From Sphingomonas sp. 8AM (GTDB taxonomy: Bacteria; Pseudomonadota; Alphaproteobacteria; Sphingomonadales; Sphingomonadaceae): 64,000 nt of DNA. The notes beneath the pieces were generated by a model. It ran no database searches and had not been told where the DNA came from. It saw only the letters and a list, made by a program, of their open reading frames with translations. The position numbers and the translations under genes are program-made. Below, piece by piece: positions 20,157 through 30,884 of the stretch (position 1 is its first letter; every line of letters begins with the position of its first letter). The stretch is from positions 1,684,224 to 1,748,223 of the forward strand of contig NZ_LR733844.1 in NCBI RefSeq assembly GCF_902506455.1, in the 5' to 3' direction.

Positions 20157-20588
20157 TCAGGCGTATAGATCCACCACCTCACGCCCCTTGCCCACCGCCT
20201 GCAACAACAACGTCCGGTGGCAATGGCACGGGTCCCGCTCGAAACAAAGCAACGCGCTCGGCACCTCGTCCGCCAGCGCCAGCATCTGCGCCGCCTGCGC
20301 CTGCGCCTCGGGCAGCTCCAGCTGGTCGTCATATACCGCGGTCAGTGTCGCGACGTCGCCCTTCTTCGCCGCATCGCGCCCGCGCTTCGGCGTGCCCAGC
20401 GCCTTCAGGTGCACATAATCGATCCCCGCCTCGCGCAGCGACGCCGCGAGCGGCGACTTGGAGAAGCCCGGTCGTCGCGACAATGGCAATGCCCGCACGT
20501 CGATCACCCGCCGCACGCCCGTGGTCTGCAACGCCGCGATGAACTCCGCCATCGTCACGCCTTCGTACCCGATGGTATAGATCGTCAT
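20157..20588 (-). CDS. DUF488 family protein
   Basis: 143 residues with the family start [20 protein letters not shown], then [28 protein letters not shown] and the C-terminal [16 protein letters not shown] motif with conserved Cys and His. The fold resembles a small nuclease or deaminase-like domain, but no activity is established. The ATG at 20588 gives the family N terminus; the open frame to 20624 adds 12 unrelated residues. Divergent from trmFO across 59 bases. Confidence 0.88.
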   Translation of the reverse strand: MTIYTIGYEGVTMAEFIAALQTTGVRRVIDVRALPLSRRPGFSKSPLAASLREAGIDYVHLKALGTPKRGRDAAKKGDVATLTAVYDDQLELPEAQAQAAQMLALADEVPSALLCFERDPCHCHRTLLLQAVGKGREVVDLYA

Positions 20589-20647
20589 GTGCCCAGAGGT
20601 GGTCGCGCGCCGCTGACAAGACAAGCCGCACCCGCTATCCGCCCCCG

Positions 20648-22018
20648 ATGACGTATGACATTCATATCGTGGGCGGCGGGCTCGCCGGGTCGGAAGCAGC
20701 GTGGCAACTGGCCGGCGCCGGGTTCAGGGTCCGCCTGTCCGAAATGCGCGGCGGCGGCGACACCACCCCCGCTCACCACACCGACGATCTCGCCGAGCTG
20801 GTCTGCTCGAACAGTTTCCGCAGCGACGATGCGGACAGCAACGCCGTCGGCCTGCTGCATCAGGAATTGCGCGCGCTCGGCTCGCTGATCCTGCGCGAAG
20901 GCGACCGCCACCGCGTCCCCGCCGGTTCGGCGCTGGCCGTCGACCGCGACGGCTTCTCCGCCGGCGTGACGGCGGCGGTGGCGGCGCACCCGAACATCAC
21001 CGTCGTCCGCGAGCGGATCGACACGCTCCCCGACACGCCTGCGATCATCGCCACCGGTCCGCTCACCGCGCCCGGCCTGTCGGAACGGATCGCCGCCGAA
21101 ACCGGCCGCGACTCGCTGGCTTTCTTCGACGCGATCGCCCCGATCGTCCACCGCGACTCGATCGACATGGAGACAGCGTGGTTCCAGTCGCGCTGGAATA
21201 AGGGAACATCGGGCCGTCTGCCCCCCGGGCAGACTGAAGACAGCCGGGGGCTGTCTTCACCCGATGTTGGGACGGACTATATCAACTGCCCGCTCGACAA
21301 GGACCAGTATCACGCCTTCGTCGCCGCGCTGATCGACGGCGAGAAGACCGAATACCGCGAATGGGAGAACGTCCCCTATTTCGAAGGCTGTATGCCGATC
21401 GAGGTGATGGCGGAGCGTGGCCCCGAAACGCTGCGCTTCGGCCCGATGAAGGGCGTCGGCCTCGACGATCCGCGCACCGGCCGCTGGCCCTATGCCTGCG
21501 TCCAGCTCCGGCAGGACAATGCGCTCGGCACGCTGTGGAACATCGTCGGCTTCCAGACCAAGCTTAAGCACGCCGAGCAAGTTCGGCTGTTCCGCACCAT
21601 CCCCGGCCTCGAAAACGCCGAGTTCGCGCGGCTCGGCGGGCTGCACCGCAACACCTTCCTGCGCTCGCCCGAATTGCTCGATGAAACGCTGCGGCTCCGC
21701 TCGCGCCCGAACATCCGCTTCGCCGGGCAGATCACCGGCTGCGAGGGCTATATCGAGAGCGCCTCGATCGGCCTGCTCGCCGGCCGCTTCGCGATCGCCG
21801 AACTGCGCGGTGAGACGCTGGCGCCGCCGCCGGTCGAAACCGCGCTCGGCGCACTTCTGTCGCACATCACCGGCGGCGCGGAGGCGGACAGCTACCAGCC
21901 GATGAACGTCAATTTCGGGCTCTTCCCGCCGATCCCCGGCCGCACGAAGAAAGCCGATCGCAAGAAGATGTATACCGACCGTGCACGCACCGCGCTCGCG
22001 GAGTGGCTGGCGGCTTAA
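20648..22018 (+). CDS. trmFO: tRNA uracil-54 C5-methyltransferase TrmFO, with an extra internal insert
   Basis: Methylenetetrahydrofolate- and FAD-dependent enzyme that makes m5U54 in t[21 protein letters not shown] binds [31 protein letters not shown] (catalytic Cys) and the C-terminal [12 protein letters not shown] are all family blocks. 456 residues. Between WNKG and DYINCPLD, normally nearly adjacent, lie about 22 extra codons (residues about 186-207) encoded by a compound palindrome at 21205-21268. The frame is open throughout and both flanks are well conserved, so the protein is probably functional with a surface loop. It is the only gene in its transcript; a palindromic repeat follows the stop. 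Confidence 0.95.
   Translation: MTYDIHIVGGGLAGSEAAWQLAGAGFRVRLSEMRGGGDTTPAHHTDDLAELVCSNSFRSDDADSNAVGLLHQELRALGSLILREGDRHRVPAGSALAVDRDGFSAGVTAAVAAHPNITVVRERIDTLPDTPAIIATGPLTAPGLSERIAAETGRDSLAFFDAIAPIVHRDSIDMETAWFQSRWNKGTSGRLPPGQTEDSRGLSSPDVGTDYINCPLDKDQYHAFVAALIDGEKTEYREWENVPYFEGCMPIEVMAERGPETLRFGPMKGVGLDDPRTGRWPYACVQLRQDNALGTLWNIVGFQTKLKHAEQVRLFRTIPGLENAEFARLGGLHRNTFLRSPELLDETLRLRSRPNIRFAGQITGCEGYIESASIGLLAGRFAIAELRGETLAPPPVETALGALLSHITGGAEADSYQPMNVNFGLFPPIPGRTKKADRKKMYTDRARTALAEWLAA
21205..21268. repeat. Compound palindromic element inside trmFO
   Basis: Outer arms AACATCGGG (21205-21213) and CCCGATGTT (21260-21268) enclose two further perfect hairpins: GTCTGCCC/GGGCAGAC (21216-21223 with 21227-21234, loop CCC) and GAAGACAGCC/GGCTGTCTTC (21236-21245 with 21249-21258, loop GGG). 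The whole is a three-way cruciform-like unit read in frame. GGAACA before and GGGACG after the unit may be a decayed target duplication. Confidence 0.85.
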
Positions 22019-22023
22019 TCATC

Positions 22024-22099
22024 CGTCATTGCGAGCGTAGCGAAGCAATCCAGGGCCGGACCAGGACGCCCTGGATTGCTTCGCTACGCTCGCAATGAC
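22024..22099. repeat. Family A palindromic repeat, full copy
   Basis: Perfect 31-base inverted repeat (22024-22054 with 22069-22099) around a 14-base centre. It lies six bases after the trmFO stop and three before the stop of the convergent Lrp-type gene, so its hairpin can end both transcripts. The same sequence recurs at 52661-52741. Confidence 0.92.
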
Positions 22100-22102
22100 G
22101 AC

Positions 22103-22573
22103 TCAAACCGGAATCGCCGTCGTATATTTCGTCATCGACAGCGCGAAATGCGACGACGCGCCCGCCACGGAAGGATGCCCCAGCAGCACCTGCATAAGGA
22201 AGTGATTGTAATCACTCACATCCGCCACGACGATCCGCATTAGATAATCCCATTCCCCCGACATCGAGAAACTCTCGACGATCTCCGGCCGCCCGTCGAC
22301 GAATTGCTCGAACGCCTGCCGCGCCTCCACCGCGTGGCTGCGCATCCGCACGTTGCACAGCACGTTGACCCCGCGCCCGACCGCCGCCGGATCGACCAGC
22401 CGCACCGTCCGCGTCAGCACGCCCGACGCCTCCAGCGCCTTGACCCGCCGCCAGCACGACGCCGACGACGCGCCGACGCGCTGCGCCAGATCGGCGTTGC
22501 TCAGCGTCCCGTCGTCCTGCAACGCAGAAACGATCCGGCGATCGATCGGGTCGAGTTGATCGGACTGGTTCAT
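22103..22573 (-). CDS. Lrp/AsnC family regulator, likely of phenylalanine/tyrosine catabolism
   Basis: 156 residues: HTH LDPIDRRIVSALQDDGTLSN with ADLAQRVGASSASCWRRVKAL, then the AsnC/RAM domain including PEIVESFSMSGEWDYLMRIV. It is divergent from phhA-hppD-hmgA across 95 bases, the arrangement of regulators of aromatic amino acid breakdown, so phenylalanine or tyrosine is the probable effector (inference). No strong operator dyad is visible in the gap. Its 3' end borders a family A repeat. Confidence 0.9.
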   Translation of the reverse strand: MNQSDQLDPIDRRIVSALQDDGTLSNADLAQRVGASSASCWRRVKALEASGVLTRTVRLVDPAAVGRGVNVLCNVRMRSHAVEARQAFEQFVDGRPEIVESFSMSGEWDYLMRIVVADVSDYNHFLMQVLLGHPSVAGASSHFALSMTKYTTAIPV

Positions 22574-22668
22574 CTAATCGCCATATAGCGCGCTGCCCGT
22601 TTCACCGGAAGCCACGAAGGCCCATATTCTGATAAGCATTGATCGCCGCCATATGCGATCGTGCCCTT

Positions 22669-23520
22669 ATGGCAGACGCAACGATCACCCGCCCCGATGG
22701 AGCCGCCGCCGATTGGACGATCCCGCAGGGCTGGGATGCGTACACGGCCGAGGAACACGCCACCTGGGACACTTTGTTCGCGCGCCAGATCGCGATGCTG
22801 CCCGGCCGCGCCACGCCGGAGTTCTTGGACGGCCTCGACGTCCTCCGCCTGTCGAAACCCGGCATCCCCGATTTCGACGAACTCTCGGAGCGGCTGATGA
22901 AGGCAACCGGCTGGCAGGTCGTCGCCGTCCCCGGTCTCGTCCCCGACGACGTCTTCTTCGATCATCTCGCCAACCGCCGCTTCGTCTCGGGCAATTTCAT
23001 CCGCCGCCCGGACCAGCTCGACTATCTTCAGGAGCCGGACGTCTTCCACGACGTCTTCGGCCACGTTCCCCTGCTCGCGAACCCGGTGTTCGCCGATTAC
23101 ATGCAGGCCTATGGACGAGGCGGGCAGCGCGCCGCGGCGATGGGCGCGATCGATCGCCTGTCGCGGCTCTACTGGTACACCGTCGAGTTCGGGCTGGTGC
23201 GCGCGGGCGACGGCCTCGCGCTCTATGGCGCCGGTATCGTCTCCTCGCGATCCGAATCGATCTTCGCGCTCGACGACCCCTCCCCGAACCGGATCGCGTT
23301 CGACCTGAAGCGCGTGATGCGCACCTGTTACCGGATCGACGATTTCCAGCAGAGCTACTTCGTCATCGACAGTTTCGAGGACCTGCTCGAGCAGACGCTC
23401 AACACCGATTTCGCCCCGCTTTACGCCGAGCTGGAAGGCCAGCCGGATCACGACCCGGAGACGATCCTGGCGGACGACCGCGTCTACGCGCGCGGCACGC
23501 AAGCGCACGCCCGCCGCTAA
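22669..23520 (+). CDS. phhA: Phenylalanine 4-monooxygenase
   Basis: Iron- and tetrahydrobiopterin-dependent hydroxylation of phenylalanine to tyrosine. 283 residues, the bacterial single-domain type. EPDVFHDVFGHVPLL supplies the two His ligands and WYTVEFGLV the Glu ligand of the ferrous iron; YGAGIVSSRSES and PQGWDAYTAEEHATWD are other family blocks. ATG 22669 is the first good start, although no strong ribosome site precedes it. It is followed by hppD after 24 bases, so phenylalanine flows to tyrosine and then via 4-hydroxyphenylpyruvate to homogentisate. Confidence 0.96.
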   Translation: MADATITRPDGAAADWTIPQGWDAYTAEEHATWDTLFARQIAMLPGRATPEFLDGLDVLRLSKPGIPDFDELSERLMKATGWQVVAVPGLVPDDVFFDHLANRRFVSGNFIRRPDQLDYLQEPDVFHDVFGHVPLLANPVFADYMQAYGRGGQRAAAMGAIDRLSRLYWYTVEFGLVRAGDGLALYGAGIVSSRSESIFALDDPSPNRIAFDLKRVMRTCYRIDDFQQSYFVIDSFEDLLEQTLNTDFAPLYAELEGQPDHDPETILADDRVYARGTQAHARR

Positions 23521-23544
23521 CCTCTTCACCTGAAAGGCCCGACC

Positions 23545-24603
23545 ATGACCGATCCCGCCAATCCGCTCGGCCTCGCCGGCTTCGAGTTCTGCGAATTCAC
23601 CTCGCCCGATCCCGACGCGCTCGCCAGCCAGTTCGAGCAGATGGGCTTCGTCGCCGCGCACCGTCACCCGACCAGGCAGGTGACACGCTACGTACAGGGT
23701 CGCATCAACCTTCTGCTCAACCGTGAGCCGACCGGGCAGGCCGCCGACTTCCGCGCGCTTCACGGCCCGTCGGCCAGCGGCATGGCGTTCCGCGTCGCCG
23801 ATCCGCAGGCCGCCTATGACCATGCGATCGCGGAGGGCGCGACCGCGGTCGACGCCGCGACGGGCACGCTCGGCGACGGCAGCTTCCCGATCGAGGGGAT
23901 CGGCGGCAGCTACCTCTATCTCGTCAAGGCGGGCGAAGACCTCTACGCCGATTGGGAGGAAGTGCCCGGCTGGCGCGAGGCCGCCGCACAGAACAACGTC
24001 GGGCTCGATATCCTCGACCACCTCACCCACAATGTCCGCCGCGGCGAGATGCGGACGTGGTCGAGCTTCTACGGCCGGCTGTTCGGGTTCGAGGAGCAGA
24101 AGTTCTTCGACATCAAGGGCAAGGCCACCGGGCTGTTCAGCCAGGCGATGATCGCCCCCGATCTGGCGATCCGCATTCCGCTCAACGAGAGCAAGGACGA
24201 AACCTCGCAGATCGAGGAATTCATCCGCGAGTATAACGGCGAGGGTATCCAGCACCTCGCGCTGACCACCGACGATATTTTCGAGACGGTCGAGAAGCTG
24301 CGCGCGCGCGGCGTGCGGCTGCAGGACACGATCGAGACCTACTACGAACTGGTCGACAAGCGCGTCCCCGACCATGGCGAGGACCTCGAGCGGCTGAAGC
24401 GCAACCGCATCCTGATCGACGGCAACGTCGGCGACGAGGGTATCCTGCTCCAGATCTTCACCGAGAATATGGTCGGTCCGATCTTCTTCGAGATCATTCA
24501 GCGCAAGGGCAATCAGGGTTTCGGTAACGGCAATTTCCAGGCCTTGTTCGAAAGCATCGAGCTGGATCAGATCCGGCGCGGCGTGGTCAAGGTCGAGGCG
24601 TAA
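23545..24603 (+). CDS. hppD: 4-hydroxyphenylpyruvate dioxygenase
   Basis: Converts 4-hydroxyphenylpyruvate to homogentisate with loss of CO2, an Fe(II) enzyme of the vicinal oxygen chelate fold. 352 residues in two VOC halves. The three iron ligands are in LDHLTHNV (first His), GIQHLALTT (second His) and FFEIIQRKG (Glu). GFGNGNFQALFESIE marks the C-terminal gating helix. A ribosome site AAAGG precedes the ATG. Second gene of the phhA-hppD(-hmgA) run; the aminotransferase that makes its substrate is not in the window. Confidence 0.96.
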   Translation: MTDPANPLGLAGFEFCEFTSPDPDALASQFEQMGFVAAHRHPTRQVTRYVQGRINLLLNREPTGQAADFRALHGPSASGMAFRVADPQAAYDHAIAEGATAVDAATGTLGDGSFPIEGIGGSYLYLVKAGEDLYADWEEVPGWREAAAQNNVGLDILDHLTHNVRRGEMRTWSSFYGRLFGFEEQKFFDIKGKATGLFSQAMIAPDLAIRIPLNESKDETSQIEEFIREYNGEGIQHLALTTDDIFETVEKLRARGVRLQDTIETYYELVDKRVPDHGEDLERLKRNRILIDGNVGDEGILLQIFTENMVGPIFFEIIQRKGNQGFGNGNFQALFESIELDQIRRGVVKVEA

Positions 24604-24613
24604 GTTACCTTCC

Positions 24614-24702
24614 CGTCGCCCCGGACTTGATCCGGGGCCCCGCTTCTTCTTCTATGTCCGAGGAGAAAAGAAGCGGGATCCCGGATCAAGTCCGGGATGA
24701 CG
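24614..24702. repeat. Family B palindromic repeat
   Basis: Left arm 24614-24648 (starting CGTCGCCCCGGACTTGATCC) pairs with right arm 24668-24702 (ending ATCAAGTCCGGGATGACG), imperfect but over about 30 positions. It lies between hppD and hmgA, 10 bases after hppD and 49 before hmgA, so it is probably transcribed and may set the relative yield of the two mRNAs. Related copies are at 30726 and around 52597-52780. Confidence 0.8.
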
Positions 24703-24751
24703 AAAGAGGCAGGCGGTCCGCGAACCGGCGGGTTGATAAAAGGAGAGAGCC

Positions 24752-26050
24752 ATGACCGAAACGCCCCGCTACCACCCCGGCTTCGGCAACCATGTCTCGA
24801 CCGAGGCGGTCCCCGGCGCGCTCCCGATCGGCCGCAACTCGCCGCAACACGTCCCCTTCGGCCTCTACACCGAACAGCTCTCCGGCACCGCCTTCACCGC
24901 GCCGCGCCACGAGAATCGCCGAACGTGGCTCTATCGCCTCCGCCCGACCGCCCAGCACCACGCCTTCACCCGCTACGATGGCGCGCCGAACCTCCGCGCC
25001 GCGCCCTTCGACACGCCGCCCTCGCCCAACCGGATGCGCTGGGACCCGCTCCCGTGGCCGGACGCCGCGACCGACTGGCTCGACGGCCTCGTTACTTATG
25101 GTGGCAACGGCAGCGTCGCAGAGCAGACCGGCGTCGCGATCCACCTCTACGCCGCGACCGCTGACATGGACCGCGCCTTCTTCTCCGCTGACGGCGAGCT
25201 GCTGATCGTGCCGCAGAAGGGCGCGCTGACGATCGACACCGAGATGGGCCGCCTCGACGTCGCCCCGCTCCAGATCGCGGTGATCCCGCGTGGTGTACGC
25301 TTCCGCGTTCGGCTCGACAACAACGGGCGCGCGCGCGGCTACGTCTGCGAAAACTACGGCGCGCCTTTTCGCCTCCCCGATCTCGGCCCGATCGGTGCGA
25401 ACGGCCTCGCCAATCCCCGCGACTTCGAAACGCCGGCCGCATGGTTCGAGGATCGCGACGAGCCCTGCACGATCATCCAGAAATTTCAGGGCGCGCTCTG
25501 GCAAACCACGCTCGATCACTCGCCGTTCGACGTGGTGGCATGGCATGGCAACCTCGCCCCCTATCGCTATGATCTGACACGGTTCAATGCGATCAACACC
25601 GTGTCTTTCGACCATTCCGATCCGTCGATCTTCACCGTGCTCACCTCACCGAGCGACACTCCCGGCACCGCCAATTGCGATTTCGTGATCTTCCCGCCGC
25701 GCTGGATGGTCGCCGAGGGCACGTTCCGCCCGCCGTGGTTCCATCGCAACGTCATGAGCGAGTTCATGGGCCTGATCGTCGGCGCCTACGATGCCAAGGA
25801 AGGCGGCGGATTCGTGCCCGGCGGTGCGAGCCTCCACAACCAGATGAATGGCCACGGCCCTGATCAGACGAGCTATGAGAAAGCGGTCACAAGCGACTTG
25901 AAACCGGTCAAGATCGACGGAGCGATGGCGTTCATGTTCGAGACCCGTCACGTCGTGCGTACCACCGCCTGGGCGCAAACTTCGCCAACAATGCAGCTCG
26001 ATTACGACGACGTGTGGCGCGGCTTTCCCAAGGCGACACTCCCGCGGTGA
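24752..26050 (+). CDS. hmgA: Homogentisate 1,2-dioxygenase
   Basis: Opens the ring of homogentisate to maleylacetoacetate, an Fe(II) cupin-like enzyme. 432 residues. [16 protein letters not shown] opens the sequence; [18 protein letters not shown] holds one His and the Glu ligand, and [12 protein letters not shown] the other His. AGAGAG precedes the start. The downstream enzymes (maleylacetoacetate isomerase, fumarylacetoacetase) are not in the window and must be encoded elsewhere. Confidence 0.96.
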   Translation: MTETPRYHPGFGNHVSTEAVPGALPIGRNSPQHVPFGLYTEQLSGTAFTAPRHENRRTWLYRLRPTAQHHAFTRYDGAPNLRAAPFDTPPSPNRMRWDPLPWPDAATDWLDGLVTYGGNGSVAEQTGVAIHLYAATADMDRAFFSADGELLIVPQKGALTIDTEMGRLDVAPLQIAVIPRGVRFRVRLDNNGRARGYVCENYGAPFRLPDLGPIGANGLANPRDFETPAAWFEDRDEPCTIIQKFQGALWQTTLDHSPFDVVAWHGNLAPYRYDLTRFNAINTVSFDHSDPSIFTVLTSPSDTPGTANCDFVIFPPRWMVAEGTFRPPWFHRNVMSEFMGLIVGAYDAKEGGGFVPGGASLHNQMNGHGPDQTSYEKAVTSDLKPVKIDGAMAFMFETRHVVRTTAWAQTSPTMQLDYDDVWRGFPKATLPR

Positions 26051-26095
26051 TCCACCGCACTGGAAAAAACCGTCGACCCTGCTAGCGTGCCGCTT

Positions 26096-26413
26096 ATGCA
26101 GTTTCTCAAGATCCTGTTCTGGTCGCTGCTGGCGTTCGTCGCCGCGGTGTTCACGTTCGGCAATTGGACCAATGTCACCGTCCAGCTTTTCGGCGGGCTG
26201 GTCGCGGAGGTGAACCTGCCGCTGCTGCTGCTGGTCACTTTCCTGCTCGGCTTCGTGCCGACGCTGGTCTACCAGCATTGGGTGCGCTTCCGCCTGCGTC
26301 AGCGACTTACCGCCGCGGAACGCGCGACCGAGAGCGCGCTCGCCGCTGTCCGCGGTGCCGAGACGCCAGCGGCCCACACACCCCCAGCGGCCCCCGCAAC
26401 CGGAGCCGAGTGA
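26096..26413 (+). CDS. LapA-domain inner-membrane protein
   Basis: 105 residues with two hydrophobic segments (residues about 1-20 and 40-60) followed by a basic amphipathic helix and an Ala/Pro-rich tail. FGNWTNVTVQLFGG and LLLLVTFLLGFVPTLVYQ fit the lipopolysaccharide assembly protein A (LapA/YciS) domain. ATG 26096 is preferred to the GTG at 26087. It overlaps pyrF by one base (TGATG). In E. coli LapA works with LapB to control LpxC; that role here is inference from the domain. Confidence 0.78.
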   Translation: MQFLKILFWSLLAFVAAVFTFGNWTNVTVQLFGGLVAEVNLPLLLLVTFLLGFVPTLVYQHWVRFRLRQRLTAAERATESALAAVRGAETPAAHTPPAAPATGAE

Positions 26414-27087
26414 TGGCCAGCCGCATCTTCGTCGCGCTCGACACCCCCGATCTCGATCGCGCCCGCACGCTGGCGCAGAAGGTCCGCCACCATGTCGGCG
26501 GCATCAAGCTGGGACTGGAATTCTTCTGCGCGCACGGCCCCGCTGGCATCCGCGCGATGGAAGAGATCGGCCTCCCCGTCTTCCTCGACCTGAAGCTCCA
26601 CGACATCCCCAACACCGTCGCCAAGGCGGTGCAGTCGCTGGCGGGGCTCGCCCCCGCGGTGCTGACCGTCCACGCCAGCGGCGGCCGCGCGATGCTGGAG
26701 GATGCCAAGGCGGCGGCACATCCCTCGACGAAGGTGGTCGCGGTCACGATGCTCACCAGCCTCGACGAGGATGATCTCGCCGCGACCGGCGTGGCGGGCA
26801 GCGCGCACGACCACGTCCTGCGCCTCGCCGAGCTGGCGCACGCGGCCGGGCTCGACGGCATCGTCTGCTCCGGCGCCGAGGTGAAGGCCGCGCATGCCGC
26901 GTGGCCGAAGGGCTATTTCGTCGTCCCCGGCGTCCGCCCGGCGGATGGCGAGGTCGGCGACCAGAAGCGCGTCGTGACGCCGCGGATGGCGGTCGACCAC
27001 GGCGCATCGATGCTTGTGATCGGCCGCCCGATCACCCAGGCCGAGGACCCGGACGCCGCCGCGCGCGCGATCGCCGCCACGCTCTAA
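26413..27087 (+). CDS. pyrF: Orotidine 5'-phosphate decarboxylase
   Basis: Last step of UMP synthesis. 224 residues. FVALDTPDLDRA, IKLGLEFFCAHG, FLDLKLHDIPNTV (the catalytic Asp-Lys-Asp set), TVHASGGRAML, GIVCSG and VVPGVRP all match the bacterial family. GGAG lies about eight bases before the ATG, which overlaps the lapA-like stop. It precedes trpF by 42 bases on the same strand. Confidence 0.96.
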   Translation: MASRIFVALDTPDLDRARTLAQKVRHHVGGIKLGLEFFCAHGPAGIRAMEEIGLPVFLDLKLHDIPNTVAKAVQSLAGLAPAVLTVHASGGRAMLEDAKAAAHPSTKVVAVTMLTSLDEDDLAATGVAGSAHDHVLRLAELAHAAGLDGIVCSGAEVKAAHAAWPKGYFVVPGVRPADGEVGDQKRVVTPRMAVDHGASMLVIGRPITQAEDPDAAARAIAATL

Positions 27088-27129
27088 CGCGTTATTGGCA
27101 GGGTGGCAGCAAGCGCCTAAAGCCACGCG

Positions 27130-27764
27130 ATGCCCGTCACCGCCAAGATCTGCGGCCTGTCCACGCCCGAAACGCTTGACGCCGCGCTCAAGGGCGGCGC
27201 GAGCCATGTCGGCTTCGTCGTCTTCCCGCCATCACCTCGCCACCTGACGCTCGATCGTCTCGCGGGCCTCGCCGCGCAGGTACCCGCGCACGTCCGCAAG
27301 GTCGGCGTGTTCGTCGACCCCGACGACGAATTGCTCGCCGCCACGGTCGCCGCCGGGCGGCTCGACGCGATCCAGCTCCACAAGACCACGCCCGAACGCG
27401 TCGCCGCACTCCGCCGCCTGTCGCAACGCGAGACCTGGGCGGCGATCGCGGTCAAGACCCGCGCCGACCTATCCGCCGCCCCCGCCTTCGCCGACGCCGC
27501 CGACCGCCTGCTATACGACGCCAAGACGCCGGAAGGCGCGACGCTCCCCGGCGGCATGGGCCTCCGCTTCGACTGGCAATTGCTCGACGGCTTCCGCCAC
27601 CCGCTCCCCTGGGCGCTGTCGGGCGGGCTCGACAGCGCGAACGTCGCCGAGGCGATCGCACGGACCCGCGCCCCGCTGGTCGACGTTTCGTCAGGCGTCG
27701 AGTCCGCGCCCGGCGTCAAGGACGTGGACAAGATCGCCACCTTCCTGCAACGGGTTTCCGCATC

Positions 27765-27768
<4 letters not shown>
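27130..27768 (+). CDS. trpF: Phosphoribosylanthranilate isomerase
   Basis: Third step of the tryptophan branch after anthranilate: Amadori rearrangement of PRA to CdRP. 212 residues of a TIM barrel with the catalytic Cys in [51 protein letters not shown] and the end [15 protein letters not shown] followed by [15 protein letters not shown]. The stop overlaps trpB by four bases. The gap from pyrF is 42 bases with no attenuator-like leader. Confidence 0.96.
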
Positions 27769-29005
<1,237 letters not shown>

Positions 29006-29009
<4 letters not shown>

Positions 29010-29806
29010 CCCGTCTATCCGACGCGTTCATCGCCGATCGTCCGGCGCTGATCTGCTTCATCACCGCCGGCGATCCGTCGGTCGCCGCCACGCCCGCGAT
29101 CCTCGATGCGCTGGTCGAGGGCGGCGCTGACGTGATCGAACTGGGGATGCCGTTCACCGATCCAATGGCGGACGGTCCGGCAATCCAGGCCGCGAACATC
29201 CGCGCGCTGGGCGGCGGGGTAACCACCGCCGACATCCTGCGGATTGCGACGGATTTTCGCGCCCGCCACCCGCTCACCCCGCTGGTGCTGATGGGCTATG
29301 CCAATCCGATGCTGCGCCGCGGGCCGGAATGGTTCGCCACCGCACTGCGTGACGCCGGTGTGGATGGCGTGATCTGCGTCGACGTTCCCCCCGAGGAAGA
29401 CGATGCGCTTGGACCACAGTTACGCGCGATGGGAATCGATCTCATCCGCCTCGCCACCCCTACCACCCGCGACAAGCGGATCAGCGATGTCCTGAACGGC
29501 GCGAGCGGCTTCATTTATTACGTCTCGGTCGCCGGCATCACCGGCAAGCAACAGGCGCAGCAGGCGTCGATCGAGGAAGCGGTCACGCGGCTGAAGCAAG
29601 CCACTGATCTCCCGGTCGCGGTCGGCTTCGGCGTTCGCACGCCCGAACAGGCGCGCGCGATCGGCCGTGTTGCAGACGGCGTCGTCGTCGGCTCGGCGAT
29701 CGTCGAGATTGTCGCCAAGCATGGTGCCGCTGCGCCTGCGTCCGTCGCGGCCTATATTCAGACGCTGTCGGCTGCGCTTGCCGACGCACGAAAGGTTTCC
29801 GCATGA
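29006..29806 (+). CDS. trpA: Tryptophan synthase alpha chain
   Basis: Cleaves indole-3-glycerol phosphate to indole for TrpB. 266 residues. [29 protein letters not shown] with the catalytic Glu and Asp, [25 protein letters not shown] and [12 protein letters not shown] are family blocks. The start is TTG 29006, overlapping the trpB stop; GGGAG sits seven bases upstream. The end overlaps accD by four bases. The trp run FBA is continuous with accD, a common alphaproteobacterial arrangement. Confidence 0.97.
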
Positions 29807-30669
29807 GCTGGCTCAGCAACGTCCGCAACGCTTTGTCCGGGATCGTCCCCGGCGGCGCGAAGGCGCAGACTCCCGACCACCTCTGGCACAAGTGCAAGGG
29901 CTGCGGGACGATGGTCTTCACCAAGGAGCTGGAGGAAAACCTCCACGTCTGCCCGACCTGCGACCATCACGAGCGGATCGGCCCGGGCGAGCGGTTCGAG
30001 CATTTGCTCGACCCCGCCAGCATTGACGTGCTGCCCGCCCCGCGCTCGCCCGAGGACCCGCTCAAGTTCCGCGATTCTAAGCGTTACACCGATCGCCTCA
30101 AGGCCGCGCGCGCCAGCACCGGCGAGCAGGACGCCTTCGTCAACGCGCGCGGTACAATCGACGGCCACCGCGTCGTGATTGGGGTCCAGGACTTTGCCTT
30201 CATGGGCGGCTCGATGGGCCAGGCGGTTGGCGAGGCGTTCATCCAGGGCGTAGAGACCGCGGTGAAGGACCGCGCACCGTTCATCGTCTTCACCGCCTCG
30301 GGCGGCGCGCGGATGCAGGAGGGCATTCTCAGCCTGATGCAGATGCCGCGCAGCACCGTCGCGATCCAGATGCTCCACGATGCCGGGCTGCCCTATATCG
30401 TCGTGCTGACCGACCCGACCTCGGGCGGCGTGATGGCCGCCTACGCGATGCTCGGCGACGTCCACATCGCAGAGCCCAAGGCGACGCTCGCCTTCACCGG
30501 TCGCCGCGTGATCGAGAGCACGATTCGCGAGAAGCTGCCCGAGGATTTCCAGACCAGCGAATATTATCTGGAGCATGGCATGATCGACATGGTGGTCCAC
30601 CGCCGCGAATTGCGCGCGAAGCTTGCCACCGTGATCAGCTATCTCTCCGGCGAGCGCAAGGCCGCCTGA
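29803..30669 (+). CDS. accD: Acetyl-CoA carboxylase carboxyltransferase beta subunit
   Basis: Half of the carboxyltransferase that makes malonyl-CoA. 288 residues. A four-Cys zinc ribbon at residues about 27-50 ([11 protein letters not shown] and HVCPTCDHH) precedes the carboxyltransferase domain with [32 protein letters not shown] and [18 protein letters not shown]. Overlaps the trpA stop by four bases, tying fatty-acid synthesis to trp transcription. accA is not in the window. Confidence 0.97.
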   Translation: MSWLSNVRNALSGIVPGGAKAQTPDHLWHKCKGCGTMVFTKELEENLHVCPTCDHHERIGPGERFEHLLDPASIDVLPAPRSPEDPLKFRDSKRYTDRLKAARASTGEQDAFVNARGTIDGHRVVIGVQDFAFMGGSMGQAVGEAFIQGVETAVKDRAPFIVFTASGGARMQEGILSLMQMPRSTVAIQMLHDAGLPYIVVLTDPTSGGVMAAYAMLGDVHIAEPKATLAFTGRRVIESTIREKLPEDFQTSEYYLEHGMIDMVVHRRELRAKLATVISYLSGERKAA

Positions 30670-30725
30670 CCGACTGCCCGAATTACGTGGGCCAATCGAC
30701 AGTCGCCGATCACGTGCCGTTTTCC

Positions 30726-30830
30726 GTCATCCCGGACCTCATCCGGGACCCCGCTTCTGGCCTCGGTCGTCGCTAGGAAGCGGGTCCCGGATCAAGGCCC
30801 TTCTGAGCTTTAGAAGGGTCCGGGACGACG
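30726..30830. repeat. Family B palindromic repeat with a small inserted palindrome
   Basis: Left arm starts CGTCATCCCGGACCTCATCC at 30726; the right arm (from about 30776) ends GTCCGGGACGACG at 30830. The right arm is split: an inserted hairpin CCCTTCT/AGAAGGG occupies about 30798-30818 between ATCAAG and GGTCCGGG. It lies between accD and folC. Confidence 0.78.
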
Positions 30831-30884
30831 AACCAGGGGGACGGACAGAAACGTCAAGTGACGACAGCAGGTAGATCAAGCTGG

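Noticed and set aside
22570..24375. Minus-strand open frame of 601 codons
   Set aside because: Antisense to phhA and hppD.
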